The translations under genes and the position numbers were made by a program. Source: CAYTNY01 sp964439215 (GTDB lineage Bacteria > Oederibacteriota > PGYV01 > CAYTNY01). From it: DNA of 35,714 bases. Of the stretch, positions 15,619 to 24,475 are shown piece after piece; position 1 is the first letter of the stretch, and each line of letters begins with the position of its first letter. The stretch lies in the NCBI GenBank assembly GCA_964439215.1, contig CAYTNY010000016.1, forward strand, positions 1-35,714, read 5' to 3'. The notes beneath the pieces were generated by a model. It was not told the DNA's origin. It worked only from the letters and a program-made list of their open reading frames with translations, and made no database searches.

Positions 15619-16471
15619 CCTGCGCAAGATTGCCGTGCCGTGGCTGTTTGTTCTGCCGCTTTTGATATTTGTGGCGGTTTTGATCGCGGTTCCCGTTATC
15701 GGCGCCATATTTAATTCTTTGCTGCGTGATATTCCTTTTCTTCCCCAAAAATTTATTCTGTTTCAGAATTATGCGGATATGTACGTTTCATCATCATTCC
15801 GGCAGTCTTTGGGATTTACCCTTTTATTTATAGCGGTATCCGTTCCTCTTGAACTGGCGCTCGGCATACTGCTTGCTGTTTTGATGAATGAAAATATAAA
15901 AGGAAAAAGTTTTTTACGCGCCGCTGTTCTTGTACCCTGGGCCGTGCCGATTGCGGTTTCCGCAAAGGTGTGGGAGCTTATTTATAATTATCATTATGGT
16001 CTTGCGAATTTTCTTCTGCCCGGTATTGAAATCAACTGGCTGGGAACGTCAACGAGCGCGTTTTTTGCGATAGTTGCCGCTGATGTCTGGAAAACAGTTC
16101 CGTTTGTGGCAATAATCGTACTGGCCGGCCTGCAGGCAGTACCCGGAGAAATATATGAACAGGCAAAAGTGGACAGGGCAAATTTTCTGCAGAGATTTTT
16201 TTATATTACTGTTCCGGTTTTAAAACCTGTTATAACAGTTGCGCTTTTGTTCCGTACAATAGACGCACTCAGGATATTTGATATTATTTATGTTTTGACC
16301 GGCGGCGGTCCGGGCGGAAGCACAAATTCTCTTTCAATGCTGGCTTATTCGCATTATCTGACCGGGGATTACGGCGCGGGTTCCGCAGTATCGGTGGTTC
16401 TTTTTGTTATTGCGCTCGTTATATCTGTTTTTTATGTAAAAACCCTTAAATTTAAGGGGGAAATAGGATGA
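15587..16471 (+). CDS. Sugar ABC transporter permease (MalF/UgpA type)
   Basis: A 294-aa inner-membrane permease with about six hydrophobic segments. The cytoplasmic EAA loop that docks the ATPase reads EQAKVDRANFLQRFF followed by YITVP; the usual Gly after Asp is Arg here. Near the C-terminus, the GGGPGGSTNSLSMLAY motif is typical of MalF/UgpA-type subunits. ATG 15587 follows AGGGAAG and lies 32 bp inside the binding-protein gene; the reverse end overlaps the next gene by 4 bp (ATGA). Pairs with the following permease. Confidence 0.94.
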   Translation: MKLSEDIRKADLRKIAVPWLFVLPLLIFVAVLIAVPVIGAIFNSLLRDIPFLPQKFILFQNYADMYVSSSFRQSLGFTLLFIAVSVPLELALGILLAVLMNENIKGKSFLRAAVLVPWAVPIAVSAKVWELIYNYHYGLANFLLPGIEINWLGTSTSAFFAIVAADVWKTVPFVAIIVLAGLQAVPGEIYEQAKVDRANFLQRFFYITVPVLKPVITVALLFRTIDALRIFDIIYVLTGGGPGGSTNSLSMLAYSHYLTGDYGAGSAVSVVLFVIALVISVFYVKTLKFKGEIG

Positions 16472-17298
16472 AAGAAGAACAGCTGCAGAAAATAATAACT
16501 GCTGCGGGTTATATTGGAGCCGTTATATTTTGTCTGGCGCCTTTTATATATATGCTTATAATAAGCTTTTCAGGCGATCCGGATTTTCTTGCGCAGGGCA
16601 GAAAGATATCTTTTACTCTGCAGCATTACAGCGATGTAATTGCAGGCAGAAACCTGCATTTTCTTGATTATCTGAAAAACAGTATAATTGTATCATCAGC
16701 TGCTTCTGTTATAACGGTTATTATTGCTTCCCTGGGTGCTTTTGCCGTGACTCGCATGGAATTTAAAGGGAAAATAACGGTTTTGCTTGCGGTTTTATGT
16801 ATGTCAATGTTTCCTCAGATATCAATAGCAGGATATATATTTAAAATTATGAGTTCAGCGGGGCTTATAAACACAAAAACAGGGCTTATAATGCCTTATG
16901 TTGCCTGGGCGCTGCCGCTGTCATTGTGGATATTGACGGGTTATTTTGCTTCGCTTCCGAAAAGCCTGGATGATGCGGCCTATATTGACGGTGCGGGCCC
17001 GTTTCAGGTATTTTGGAGAATAATACTTCCGGTTGCCGCTCCCGGTATAGCATCAACGCTTCTGCTTGCTTTTATATTTTCATTCAACGAATTTCTTTTT
17101 GCTCTTATGCTTACGACGGATCATACCGCAAGAACAGTCCCTGTAGGTATAGCCCTGTTTACAGGGCTTCATGGTCAGACTCCGTGGGGCCAGATAATGG
17201 CGGCATCAGCAGTAACAACAGCTCCGATAATCATTATGACCGTTGTTTTTCAGAAAAAAATAGTCCAGGGGCTTACAAAAGGCGCGGTAAAAGAATGA
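16468..17298 (+). CDS. Sugar ABC transporter permease (MalG/UgpE type)
   Basis: A 276-aa permease with six predicted membrane segments. The EAA loop is intact (LDDAAYIDGAGPFQVFWR followed by IILP), as are the SLGAFAVTRMEF and SFNEFLFALMLT segments common to MalG-type partners. It forms the membrane pore with the preceding permease. No ATP-binding subunit follows: the gene ends before a terminator, so the ATPase must come from elsewhere, as with shared MsmX/MsmK-type ATPases. Confidence 0.94.
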   Translation: MKEEQLQKIITAAGYIGAVIFCLAPFIYMLIISFSGDPDFLAQGRKISFTLQHYSDVIAGRNLHFLDYLKNSIIVSSAASVITVIIASLGAFAVTRMEFKGKITVLLAVLCMSMFPQISIAGYIFKIMSSAGLINTKTGLIMPYVAWALPLSLWILTGYFASLPKSLDDAAYIDGAGPFQVFWRIILPVAAPGIASTLLLAFIFSFNEFLFALMLTTDHTARTVPVGIALFTGLHGQTPWGQIMAASAVTTAPIIIMTVVFQKKIVQGLTKGAVKE

Positions 17299-17369
17299 GG
17301 AAAGCCAATTTTTAATTTTTTATTGCTGCTAACGTTCTATTATTTAAGCTCTTCAATTCCATACGTTTC

Positions 17370-17402
17370 ATCCGCAAAGCGGATATTTTTGATTTTTGAT
17401 TT
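17370..17402 (+). terminator. Terminator of the sugar ABC operon
   Basis: ATCCGC (17370-17375)-AAA-GCGGAT (17379-17384) makes a 6-bp hairpin with a very tight loop, followed by ATTTTTGATTTTTGATTT. It lies about 70 bp after the last permease. The T tract is interrupted, so strength is uncertain. Confidence 0.65.
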
Positions 17403-17458
17403 AAAGGCGGTATGCCGAAAAATAAAGGAAAATTTTGAGCTTTAAGTTTTGAGAAAGA

Positions 17459-17498
17459 CCAAACATCCAAACTTCTAAACTGCCAAGCTGCCGGCTTT
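17459..17498. repeat. Degenerate 8-bp tandem repeat, five units
   Basis: Consecutive octamers CCAAACAT, CCAAACTT, CTAAACTG, CCAAGCTG and CCGGCTTT share a CCAAACTG-like consensus. It sits in the 291-bp intergenic region between the ABC terminator and the next promoter. Role unknown; it may be a short repeat family of this genome. Confidence 0.5.
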
Positions 17499-17510
17499 TC
17501 TTAAATCCCC

Positions 17511-17539
17511 TTGTATTAACGTTTAAAATCATATATAAT
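17511..17539 (+). promoter_or_regulatory. Promoter of the long 17590-28539 operon
   Basis: TTGTAT (17511-17516), 17-bp spacer, TATAAT (17534-17539). Start is expected near 17546. No comparable promoter or terminator is apparent between the closely packed genes from 17590 to 28539. Confidence 0.75.
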
Positions 17540-17589
17540 CTTTTCATATAATAAAACAGCCTTTAAAATATAAAAAAAGAGAGAAAAAT

Positions 17590-18918
17590 ATGTCTGAATA
17601 CAGTAAATATCTTATAACCATGAAGGATGGGACGTTAAAACAGATAAATCCCTTTACTGCAACGGAAGTATGGAATGTGCCGGGCAGGGGTTCAAAACCC
17701 ATTACGAATGCGATACCTAAATCAGCTAAAAAACTTGAAAAAAAGAAAAAAGAAGATTATTGCAATTTTTGCGAGACAAAGTATTTAAATACTCCGCCGG
17801 AAAAAGAGCGGCTTGTAAAAGTCGGGAAAAAATATGTTTCATTTTCAAATTTAAAGCCATCTAAACTTACTAAAACAAAGCCTGTTTTCCGAAGAATACC
17901 CAATCTTTTTGAGATAGTTACAACTGATTACTGGAAGAAAAATTACGGGTATAAAAATCCCGGGCAGGTTGAAAAAGCAAAAAAAAATTATCTGACTGAT
18001 AAAAAAGGCAGAGAACATGTAATGAACATAATAAATATGAAACTTAAACTTCTGGGCAGGGATCCCAAAAATGTTTCAAAAGAACAGAAACTGGAAATGG
18101 CTGATGCTTTTTTTATGGGCGGACACGAACTTATTGTAGCGCAAAAACATTATATAAAAGGCGCTAAATACGACACTCAACTCTGTTCTTCAGGCGAACT
18201 TACGCCGGAGGAGCATTTCCGGTATATAAAATTCACGCTTAAAGGAGTACAGAATATATATAAGAATAATAAATATGTAAGATATGTAAGTGTTTTTCAG
18301 AACTGGCTCAGGCCCGCCGGCGCGTCATTTGATCATCTTCATAAACAGCTTGTTGCAATTGATGAATGGGGGGTTGCGCTTGACAGGGAAAGAGTGCTGC
18401 TCAGAAAGAATCCTAATATATACAACCAGATGGCGGCAAATATGGCGGTTTATTTCAATCTGGTGATAGCGGAAAATGATCATGCTATTGCTTTTTCTGA
18501 TATAGGGCACAGGTTTCCAACGGTGGCAATATTTTCAAAAAGCGATAAAGTATATCCCTATGACATGACAGACAGTGAATTAAAAGGATTTTCAGATATA
18601 CTGCATTGTGTCCATAACGCGCTTACTTCGCAGATAGCAACAAATGAAGAATGGTATTATACACCGGTTGATTCTGTTGATGTCATGCCCTGGCATATAA
18701 TGATAAAAATGAGGATAAATATAACCGCAGGATTTGAAGGGGGCACAAAAATATATATGAATCCGATAAATCCCTATGAATTAAGGGATAAAATAATAAC
18801 ACGCCTGCATGAATTAAGAAAAGAAAAACAGATAGCAAAAATACGCATAGGCGGGGAATGCAGTTCAAAGCCGAATTCACTTAAATATTATACAAATTTT
18901 TACAGGTTCCGGAAATAA
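17590..18918 (+). CDS. GalT-like nucleotidyltransferase of the DUF4921 family (HIT superfamily)
   Basis: A 442-aa protein resembling DUF4921, relatives of galactose-1-phosphate uridylyltransferase. The HIT-type active site appears as H249-L-H251-K-Q253 in SFDHLHKQLV, the family equivalent of the GalT His-Pro-His-Gln. The N-terminal YCNFC (Cys58, Cys61) could be part of a metal site. Segments such as NLFEIVTTDYW and NWLRPAGASFDH are typical. By homology it transfers a nucleotidyl group to or from a sugar phosphate, but no DUF4921 substrate is established. It is first in a long operon of lipoproteins, hisS, pdxA, rsmA and glmS. The start has a weak AGAGA ribosome site. Confidence 0.85.
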   Translation: MSEYSKYLITMKDGTLKQINPFTATEVWNVPGRGSKPITNAIPKSAKKLEKKKKEDYCNFCETKYLNTPPEKERLVKVGKKYVSFSNLKPSKLTKTKPVFRRIPNLFEIVTTDYWKKNYGYKNPGQVEKAKKNYLTDKKGREHVMNIINMKLKLLGRDPKNVSKEQKLEMADAFFMGGHELIVAQKHYIKGAKYDTQLCSSGELTPEEHFRYIKFTLKGVQNIYKNNKYVRYVSVFQNWLRPAGASFDHLHKQLVAIDEWGVALDRERVLLRKNPNIYNQMAANMAVYFNLVIAENDHAIAFSDIGHRFPTVAIFSKSDKVYPYDMTDSELKGFSDILHCVHNALTSQIATNEEWYYTPVDSVDVMPWHIMIKMRINITAGFEGGTKIYMNPINPYELRDKIITRLHELRKEKQIAKIRIGGECSSKPNSLKYYTNFYRFRK

Positions 18919-18948
18919 TTTTTATATCTGAAAAAAATGAGGTGCGAA

Positions 18949-19902
18949 ATGCGGAAGTTTATATTAATCTTTTTATGTGCGGCAGTTTTTGCCGCGGCGG
19001 GATGCGGTACAACGGGGGGCGGCCATGATCCTGAATTGTCTTATAACGAGGAGGGCGGAGACCCGGGCAGTATGGAAAAATTACAGAAACTGAAGGAAGA
19101 AAATGAAAAAAAGGCTGAACAGGAAGACGCGTCGCGGGAAAAAAAGGACGAGGAACTCAGTAAAAATGTTATGGCGAAAATAGGTGATTTTACGCTGGAT
19201 CAGGAAAGATATAGGATAATCAGGGAATATATGCAGGAACGGCATGGTACAAAACTGACAGAGGCTCAGGAAACAGAACTTTTAGAGTATATTTTCAATA
19301 AAAAACTTATGGCTCTTGAAGCTGAAAGACAGGGGTATAATAAAAAAAAGGAACTGCGTTACAGATATGAGTGGGATTATGACGAAATACTCTCGCATGC
19401 TTATTATAATGAAAACGTGGAAGAAAAGTCAAAAGTTACCGATGCTGAAGCAAAAGAATATTACAATAAAAATAAAGAGGATTTTATAGAGATTAAAGCA
19501 CAGCATATTCTTGTAAAAAATTCCGCTCTTGCGCGCAATATATACAAAAGTCTTCTTGCAGGCAGGGATTTTGAAAATGCCGCGGAAAAATATTCAGAAG
19601 ATTCCACGACCAGAACAAAAGGCGGCGACGTGGGGTATTTTACAAAAGGGGTTATGGTAAAAGAATTTGAAGACACCGCATTTTCACTGGGCGTGGATGA
19701 AATATCCGAACCGGTTCAGACTGTTTACGGATACCATATAATCAGGATAAATGACAAAAAAGAAATATCTTTTTCAGATTCCAAAGACAGGATCATAAAG
19801 ATAATAGAAAATAAAAAGAAAAAAGAAATTTTTGAAGATGTAATAGAAAGGCTCAGGAAAAAGTATGATGTCAATATAAATGAGAATTATCTGAGGCGGT
19901 AA
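18949..19902 (+). CDS. PpiC-type parvulin peptidyl-prolyl isomerase lipoprotein
   Basis: A 317-aa envelope folding factor. ATG 18949 is preferred to ATG 18937 because GAGGTG (18939-18944) lies just ahead; the protein then begins with a lipoprotein signal (FLCAAVFAAAGC, Cys19). A Gly/Asp/Glu/Lys-rich linker precedes a SurA/PrsA-like N-terminal helical domain; the parvulin domain (about 182-275) shows IKAQHILVKN, ENAAEKYSEDSTTRTKGGDVGYFTKG and YGYHIIRIND. These proteins help fold outer-membrane or secreted proteins. The next lipoprotein gene starts 2 bp later, so the pair is probably co-expressed. Confidence 0.92.
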   Translation: MRKFILIFLCAAVFAAAGCGTTGGGHDPELSYNEEGGDPGSMEKLQKLKEENEKKAEQEDASREKKDEELSKNVMAKIGDFTLDQERYRIIREYMQERHGTKLTEAQETELLEYIFNKKLMALEAERQGYNKKKELRYRYEWDYDEILSHAYYNENVEEKSKVTDAEAKEYYNKNKEDFIEIKAQHILVKNSALARNIYKSLLAGRDFENAAEKYSEDSTTRTKGGDVGYFTKGVMVKEFEDTAFSLGVDEISEPVQTVYGYHIIRINDKKEISFSDSKDRIIKIIENKKKKEIFEDVIERLRKKYDVNINENYLRR

Positions 19903-19904
19903 AA

Positions 19905-22232
19905 ATGATGAGACGGGTAAAAGCAGCGGCAGCGGCGGCAGTATTATTTCTGATGTTTTATGCCTGGGGATGCGCCCCTAAAGCCGTTTTGAAAACACCT
20001 GATGCAGTTGTTTCTGAGAAAGAAATAACAGTAAGTCCCGAAGAGATTCTGCAGTGGAGAAAAATGGCAACAGAAGGGGAAAATGCGCAGGAGCGGGCAA
20101 AAGGAGCATTCTGGGCGGGGCAGTATCATATGAACCTGAAAGAAACAGAATCCGCCATAAGGTATTTTTCGCATAATGAAGCGTATTATTCCGATACTGT
20201 CTGGGGATATGTTTCAATACTCAGACTTGCTGAAATATATGAAGAAACAGGCAGTTATAATAAAGTTTTTGAAAAAATGAAGGTTCTTCTGGAAAAAAGG
20301 CACCGGTTTCCGGAATATACAGATAATATACTCGCCAAACTCAGGGATTTCTTAAAGAAAATAACGGCTGATAAATTAAAACAGATATACAGAAAAGATA
20401 TGCATCCGATTATTAACGAATACGCACTTTATTTCATATGTATTGCGGATATAAAAGAAGGAAATATTGAGGATTTTACCGCACATGCAAAAGCTTTTCT
20501 TATGGAGTACAGGGACTCTGTTTTTTATGAAGAAATATCAGCAAAATTCAGGCAGGCGGTAAAATACAAACCCGTGAACAGGCATAAAATAGCGGCTGTT
20601 TTTCCGCTTTCCGGAAATGCATCAGCACTTACAAAAATAATAAAAAACGGTTTTGATCTTGCGCTTGCGGAGTATAATGCCGGCCTTCCTGAAGAAGAAA
20701 AAATAAGAGTTTTTTATATAGATGAAAATCTTCCGGAAAAAGAACTTGATGAGCAGATTGTAAATGCGATTGAAAAGGAGAATGTTATAACTTTTGTGGG
20801 GCCGTTGTATTCAAAAACAGTAAAAAGGATAATCCCTATTTTGAGCAGTTATAATGTAGCTTTATTTTCGCCCACAGCGGCGCAGCCAGGACTGCCCAAA
20901 ACATCGGATTATTTTTTCAGGAACTGCGGCACCGCAAAAGGACAGAGTTATGCTATGGCAGGGTATATACTGGAAAACACGGATATAAAAAGAATAGGGT
21001 CAATTTATCCGGACAATTCACTCGGAGATACAATGACCCGTTTTTTTGAGGAAAAATTTTCGCGCGGCGGCGGCGAGATCGTAAGACGGGCCGCTTATGA
21101 TCCGGGCATATCCGATTTAAAAGAACAGATAATCCTTATGGGCGGTATAGACGCAATGCTGCTTAAATCAAAAAAAGCAGAGGAAAACAGAGCGATATCG
21201 GATCTAATGGGAAAATATGCGGAAAGAATAATGCAGAGAATAAATGCATATATGAATCTTTACAGAATGCCCGGCAGCACCGGCGGCGGAAAAGAAGAAC
21301 GGGTTAATATTGCACTTTTGCATTTTTCTCCTTTTGGCGAAAATATAGAAAAACACGAAATAGACCTGGAGATGACAAAACGGCTCAGTTATGCTGTCGC
21401 GAAAAATGATAATGTCAGGGTTCATAAACAGACGGTAACAAACAGAGCAATGGAAAATATAGGAGTGGCTCCGGCTGATCTTGACAGGGACATAGCGCTG
21501 ACGATAGCGCACAGAACAGGCTCGGATATACTTATATGGGGGCGGATAGAGGAAGAAGAATCAAATACATTAAATGCGAATTTTCTTCCGGAGATAACTT
21601 TTGATGATGAGGGGAATACATTAACAGGGTATAATTTCACGAAGGATGATTATCATAATTACAGTGTTACCATAACCGCAATAGCCGCATCTGATGAAGA
21701 AATTATAGATGAGATTTATTTTAATTACAGAAAGATAAAAGAACCGCGCATAAATCCTCTGGAGCTTGATGCGCTTTATATACCCGCGGAAGACAAAAAA
21801 ATGGTGCTTGTGAAGGATCAGCTTAAATTTTATGAACTGATGCTTCCGGTTTTCGGAAGCACGATAAGCTCGGGCCGTTATCTTTCAAGTTTCAGGGAAA
21901 GCGTTGAAGGATTTGTATATCCGTCCGAGTTTTATATAAACGATCCAAAAGAAACAGTGCAGTTGTTTGTATCGAAATTCAGGGAAAAGTATGCGGTTAC
22001 TCCGAATGTTATTGCGGCAAATTCTTATGACCTTATGAATATAGTAATAAGCATAATAGACCGCAGAATTGAATCAAGAGAAAGTTTTAAGGATATATTA
22101 AAAGGAGTAAGGCGGTATGAAGGTGTTACCGGTATGTTTTCTTTTGACAGATACGGAGATTCCGTGAAGAATTATTATATAATGAAAATAAAAGAAGAAG
22201 AAAAATTTATTGAAAAAGTGCGGGGGAAATAA
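19905..22232 (+). CDS. LpoA-like lipoprotein with inserted CsgG/LpoB-like domain
   Basis: A 775-aa lipoprotein (Cys23 after YAWG). Residues about 45-220 are helical TPR-like repeats. From 227 a type 1 periplasmic-binding fold begins (HKIAAVFPLSGNA, then FVGPLYSKTV and FSPTAAQPGL), as in LpoA, the outer-membrane activator of penicillin-binding proteins, and in branched-chain amino-acid receptors. The fold is interrupted at about 420 and resumes at about 613 (LDALYIPAED to the GVTGMFSFDRYGDSV end). Between them, about 467-607 has NIALLHFSPFG, AIAHRTGSDILIWGRIEEE-like features of CsgG, LpoB and TolB-N domains. A helix (about 425-455) leads in. It follows the parvulin gene by 2 bp. A role in cell-wall synthesis is inferred. 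Confidence 0.85.
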   Translation: MMRRVKAAAAAAVLFLMFYAWGCAPKAVLKTPDAVVSEKEITVSPEEILQWRKMATEGENAQERAKGAFWAGQYHMNLKETESAIRYFSHNEAYYSDTVWGYVSILRLAEIYEETGSYNKVFEKMKVLLEKRHRFPEYTDNILAKLRDFLKKITADKLKQIYRKDMHPIINEYALYFICIADIKEGNIEDFTAHAKAFLMEYRDSVFYEEISAKFRQAVKYKPVNRHKIAAVFPLSGNASALTKIIKNGFDLALAEYNAGLPEEEKIRVFYIDENLPEKELDEQIVNAIEKENVITFVGPLYSKTVKRIIPILSSYNVALFSPTAAQPGLPKTSDYFFRNCGTAKGQSYAMAGYILENTDIKRIGSIYPDNSLGDTMTRFFEEKFSRGGGEIVRRAAYDPGISDLKEQIILMGGIDAMLLKSKKAEENRAISDLMGKYAERIMQRINAYMNLYRMPGSTGGGKEERVNIALLHFSPFGENIEKHEIDLEMTKRLSYAVAKNDNVRVHKQTVTNRAMENIGVAPADLDRDIALTIAHRTGSDILIWGRIEEEESNTLNANFLPEITFDDEGNTLTGYNFTKDDYHNYSVTITAIAASDEEIIDEIYFNYRKIKEPRINPLELDALYIPAEDKKMVLVKDQLKFYELMLPVFGSTISSGRYLSSFRESVEGFVYPSEFYINDPKETVQLFVSKFREKYAVTPNVIAANSYDLMNIVISIIDRRIESRESFKDILKGVRRYEGVTGMFSFDRYGDSVKNYYIMKIKEEEKFIEKVRGK

Positions 22233-22235
22233 ATT

Positions 22236-23474
22236 TTGCTGTATAAAAGGCTGCGCGGTGTAAAAGATGTTGCGGGAAATGACAGTCTGTTGTGGGAAAA
22301 TATAATAAAAACAGTATCTGAAGTTATGAAAAGGTCCGGCTACAGACTGATAATCACTCCTGTTATAGAGGAAACCGCCTTGTTTGTAAGAGGGGTAGGC
22401 GAAGCCAGTGATATAGTTCTGAAAGAAATGTATGATTTCAAGGATAAAAAAGGAAGGGATATTGTTTTAAGGCCGGAAGGAACTGCTTCAATTGTGCGGG
22501 CGTACATAGAAAATTCTCTGCCGGAGAGATCTGACCTTTTTTATATGGGGCCCATGTTCAGGTATGAGAGGCCTCAGACGGGGCGTTACAGAGAATTTTA
22601 TCAGGCAGGCGCTGAATCGTTCGGGGACGGCGGGCCGTATAAAGACGCTGAAATAATAATAATGGGGAGCCGGATAATAAAGGAACTGGGAATAAACGCG
22701 CGGCTCTGCATAAATAATTTAAGCGGAACCAAAGAATATATGGAAAAACTGGCTGTTTTTCTTGAAAGCGTAAAAGATAAACTGTGCGAAGACTGCGTAA
22801 AAAAACTTGCCCGCGCGCCGATAAGAGTACTTGACTGCAAGAAAAGGGATACCTGCGGAAAAGCGGTGGAAGAAGCGCCCATAATTACGGAGAACTTAAG
22901 CAGAGAAAGCATGGAACATTATTCAAAGGTCAAGGAACTGCTTAAGAATGCAAAAGTGGAATTTGAAGAAGACCCTAAAATGGTAAGGGGTCTTGATTAT
23001 TATACCGGAACGGTTTTTGAATTTTTAACCGACAAACTCGGACCGCAGCAGAATACCATCCTTGCGGGAGGGAGATATGATAATCTTGTAGCTGAACTGG
23101 GCGGAAAACAGGCGCCGGCGACAGGTTTTGCAATGGGTATTGAAAGGCTTGCGGAAGTAATAAAAGCGGAAAAAAAAGATATGCCGGTTTATGGAATGGA
23201 TGTTTTTGTTGTTGCGGACAAAGAACTGGCGGACAATGCTTTTGCTGTTCTGGAAGAACTCAGGTCAAACGGCATATCTGCAGGAATGAGTTTTCAGGGA
23301 AAAAGTTTTAAGGCGCAGATGAGGGAGGCGTCGTCAAAAAAAGCCGGTTTTGCGGTAATTATAGGCGGACGGGAAGCTGAAAAAGGCATGGCAGCGGTAA
23401 AAAACATGAACGACGGGGTTCAGACATCAGTTGAATTTACAAAGATACCGGAATTTATAAAAGGCAGCAGATGA
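22236..23474 (+). CDS. hisS: Histidyl-tRNA synthetase
   Basis: Class II synthetase, 412 aa, charging tRNA-His. Motifs: VLRPEGTASIVRAY, motif 2 YMGPMFRYERPQTGRYREF with the QAGAESFG stretch, the His-binding LDYYTGTVFEF, motif 3 ATGFAMGIERL, and a C-terminal anticodon-binding domain (from about residue 330). Start is TTG 22236, 3 bp after the previous stop with GGGGG 9 bases upstream; no in-frame ATG precedes the N-terminal RLRGVKDV motif. The stop overlaps the pdxA ATG (ATGA at 23471). Confidence 0.96.
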   Translation: MLYKRLRGVKDVAGNDSLLWENIIKTVSEVMKRSGYRLIITPVIEETALFVRGVGEASDIVLKEMYDFKDKKGRDIVLRPEGTASIVRAYIENSLPERSDLFYMGPMFRYERPQTGRYREFYQAGAESFGDGGPYKDAEIIIMGSRIIKELGINARLCINNLSGTKEYMEKLAVFLESVKDKLCEDCVKKLARAPIRVLDCKKRDTCGKAVEEAPIITENLSRESMEHYSKVKELLKNAKVEFEEDPKMVRGLDYYTGTVFEFLTDKLGPQQNTILAGGRYDNLVAELGGKQAPATGFAMGIERLAEVIKAEKKDMPVYGMDVFVVADKELADNAFAVLEELRSNGISAGMSFQGKSFKAQMREASSKKAGFAVIIGGREAEKGMAAVKNMNDGVQTSVEFTKIPEFIKGSR

Positions 23475-24475
23475 ATAAGATCAAGATTGCTGTAACAATG
23501 GGCGATCCTGCGGGTATCGGCCCTGAAATAATATACAGAATGTACGCAGCAGGGCATATAAACAGGTTTGCGGATTCGTTTGTTATAGGCGATATGGGGG
23601 CCATGCTGTCCGCCGCCGGAAAAGCCGGAAAAAAAGCGGCCATTTATCCTATGAAAACAGCAGCAGACATTAAAAAAGGGAAAAATATAATAAATCTGTA
23701 TGATATGAATATTATAAAGGAAAAAGATTACAAAAAAGGGGTTTCCTGCGCAAAAGCAGGAAAGGCTTCGTTTATATATATAAAAACAGCCATTGATATG
23801 GCGCTGAAAAAAGAAATAGCCGGTATTGTGACCGCTCCCATAAACAAGCATTCGCTTCATATGGCAGGAGTAAAATTTCCCGGACATACAGAAATACTGG
23901 CAAAGTTTACACAAGCAGAAAAAGCCGCAATGATGCTTGCGGGAGAAAGGCTTAAAGTGACGCTTGTTACCATACATACTTCTTTAAAAAAAGCCGTATC
24001 GCTTATAAATGCTTCAAAGATCTATGAAACAATAAAGATAACAGATCAGGCTCTGAAAAAAGATTTCGGAATAAAAAAACCTAAAATAGCTGTGCTTGGG
24101 CTGAATCCTCATGCCGGAGAACAGGGGGCGTTCGGGGATGAAGAAAAAACACACATAGTTCCTGCGATAAAAAAAGCAGTAAAGAACGGTATCAGCGCAC
24201 AGGGCCCTTATCCCGCGGATACTGTTTTTCATTCAGTGGTAAACGGGCATACGCATGATGCGGTGGTATGCATGTATCATGATCAGGGGCTTATACCGGT
24301 AAAACTTTTATATTTTGATTCGGGGGTTAATATTACTCTGGGGCTGCCGATAGTAAGGACTTCACCGGACCACGGTACGGCATATGATATAGCAGGCAGG
24401 GGCTGCGCATCTGCGGGATCCATTACCTGTGCCTTTAAAACGGCGGTGGAAATTGCAAAAAACAGAAAAAAATAA
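23471..24475 (+). CDS. pdxA: 4-hydroxythreonine-4-phosphate dehydrogenase
   Basis: 334 aa. The enzyme oxidises 4-phosphohydroxy-L-threonine in the deoxyxylulose-5-phosphate-dependent pyridoxal phosphate pathway. Signature segments are MGDPAGIGPEI at the N-terminus, APINKHSLHMAG, FPGHTE, LGLNPHAGEQGAFG, YPADTVFH, and the metal-site MYHDQGLIPVK with TSPDHGTAYDIAG. Metal-ligand His residues are in GHTE and MYHDQ. It begins inside the hisS stop and overlaps the start of rsmA by 23 bp. Confidence 0.96.
   Translation: MNKIKIAVTMGDPAGIGPEIIYRMYAAGHINRFADSFVIGDMGAMLSAAGKAGKKAAIYPMKTAADIKKGKNIINLYDMNIIKEKDYKKGVSCAKAGKASFIYIKTAIDMALKKEIAGIVTAPINKHSLHMAGVKFPGHTEILAKFTQAEKAAMMLAGERLKVTLVTIHTSLKKAVSLINASKIYETIKITDQALKKDFGIKKPKIAVLGLNPHAGEQGAFGDEEKTHIVPAIKKAVKNGISAQGPYPADTVFHSVVNGHTHDAVVCMYHDQGLIPVKLLYFDSGVNITLGLPIVRTSPDHGTAYDIAGRGCASAGSITCAFKTAVEIAKNRKK

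Noticed and set aside
23420..23977. 185-aa minus-strand open frame across hisS-pdxA
   Set aside because: Antisense to recognised enzyme genes and with shadow-type Cys/Phe/Tyr-rich composition.
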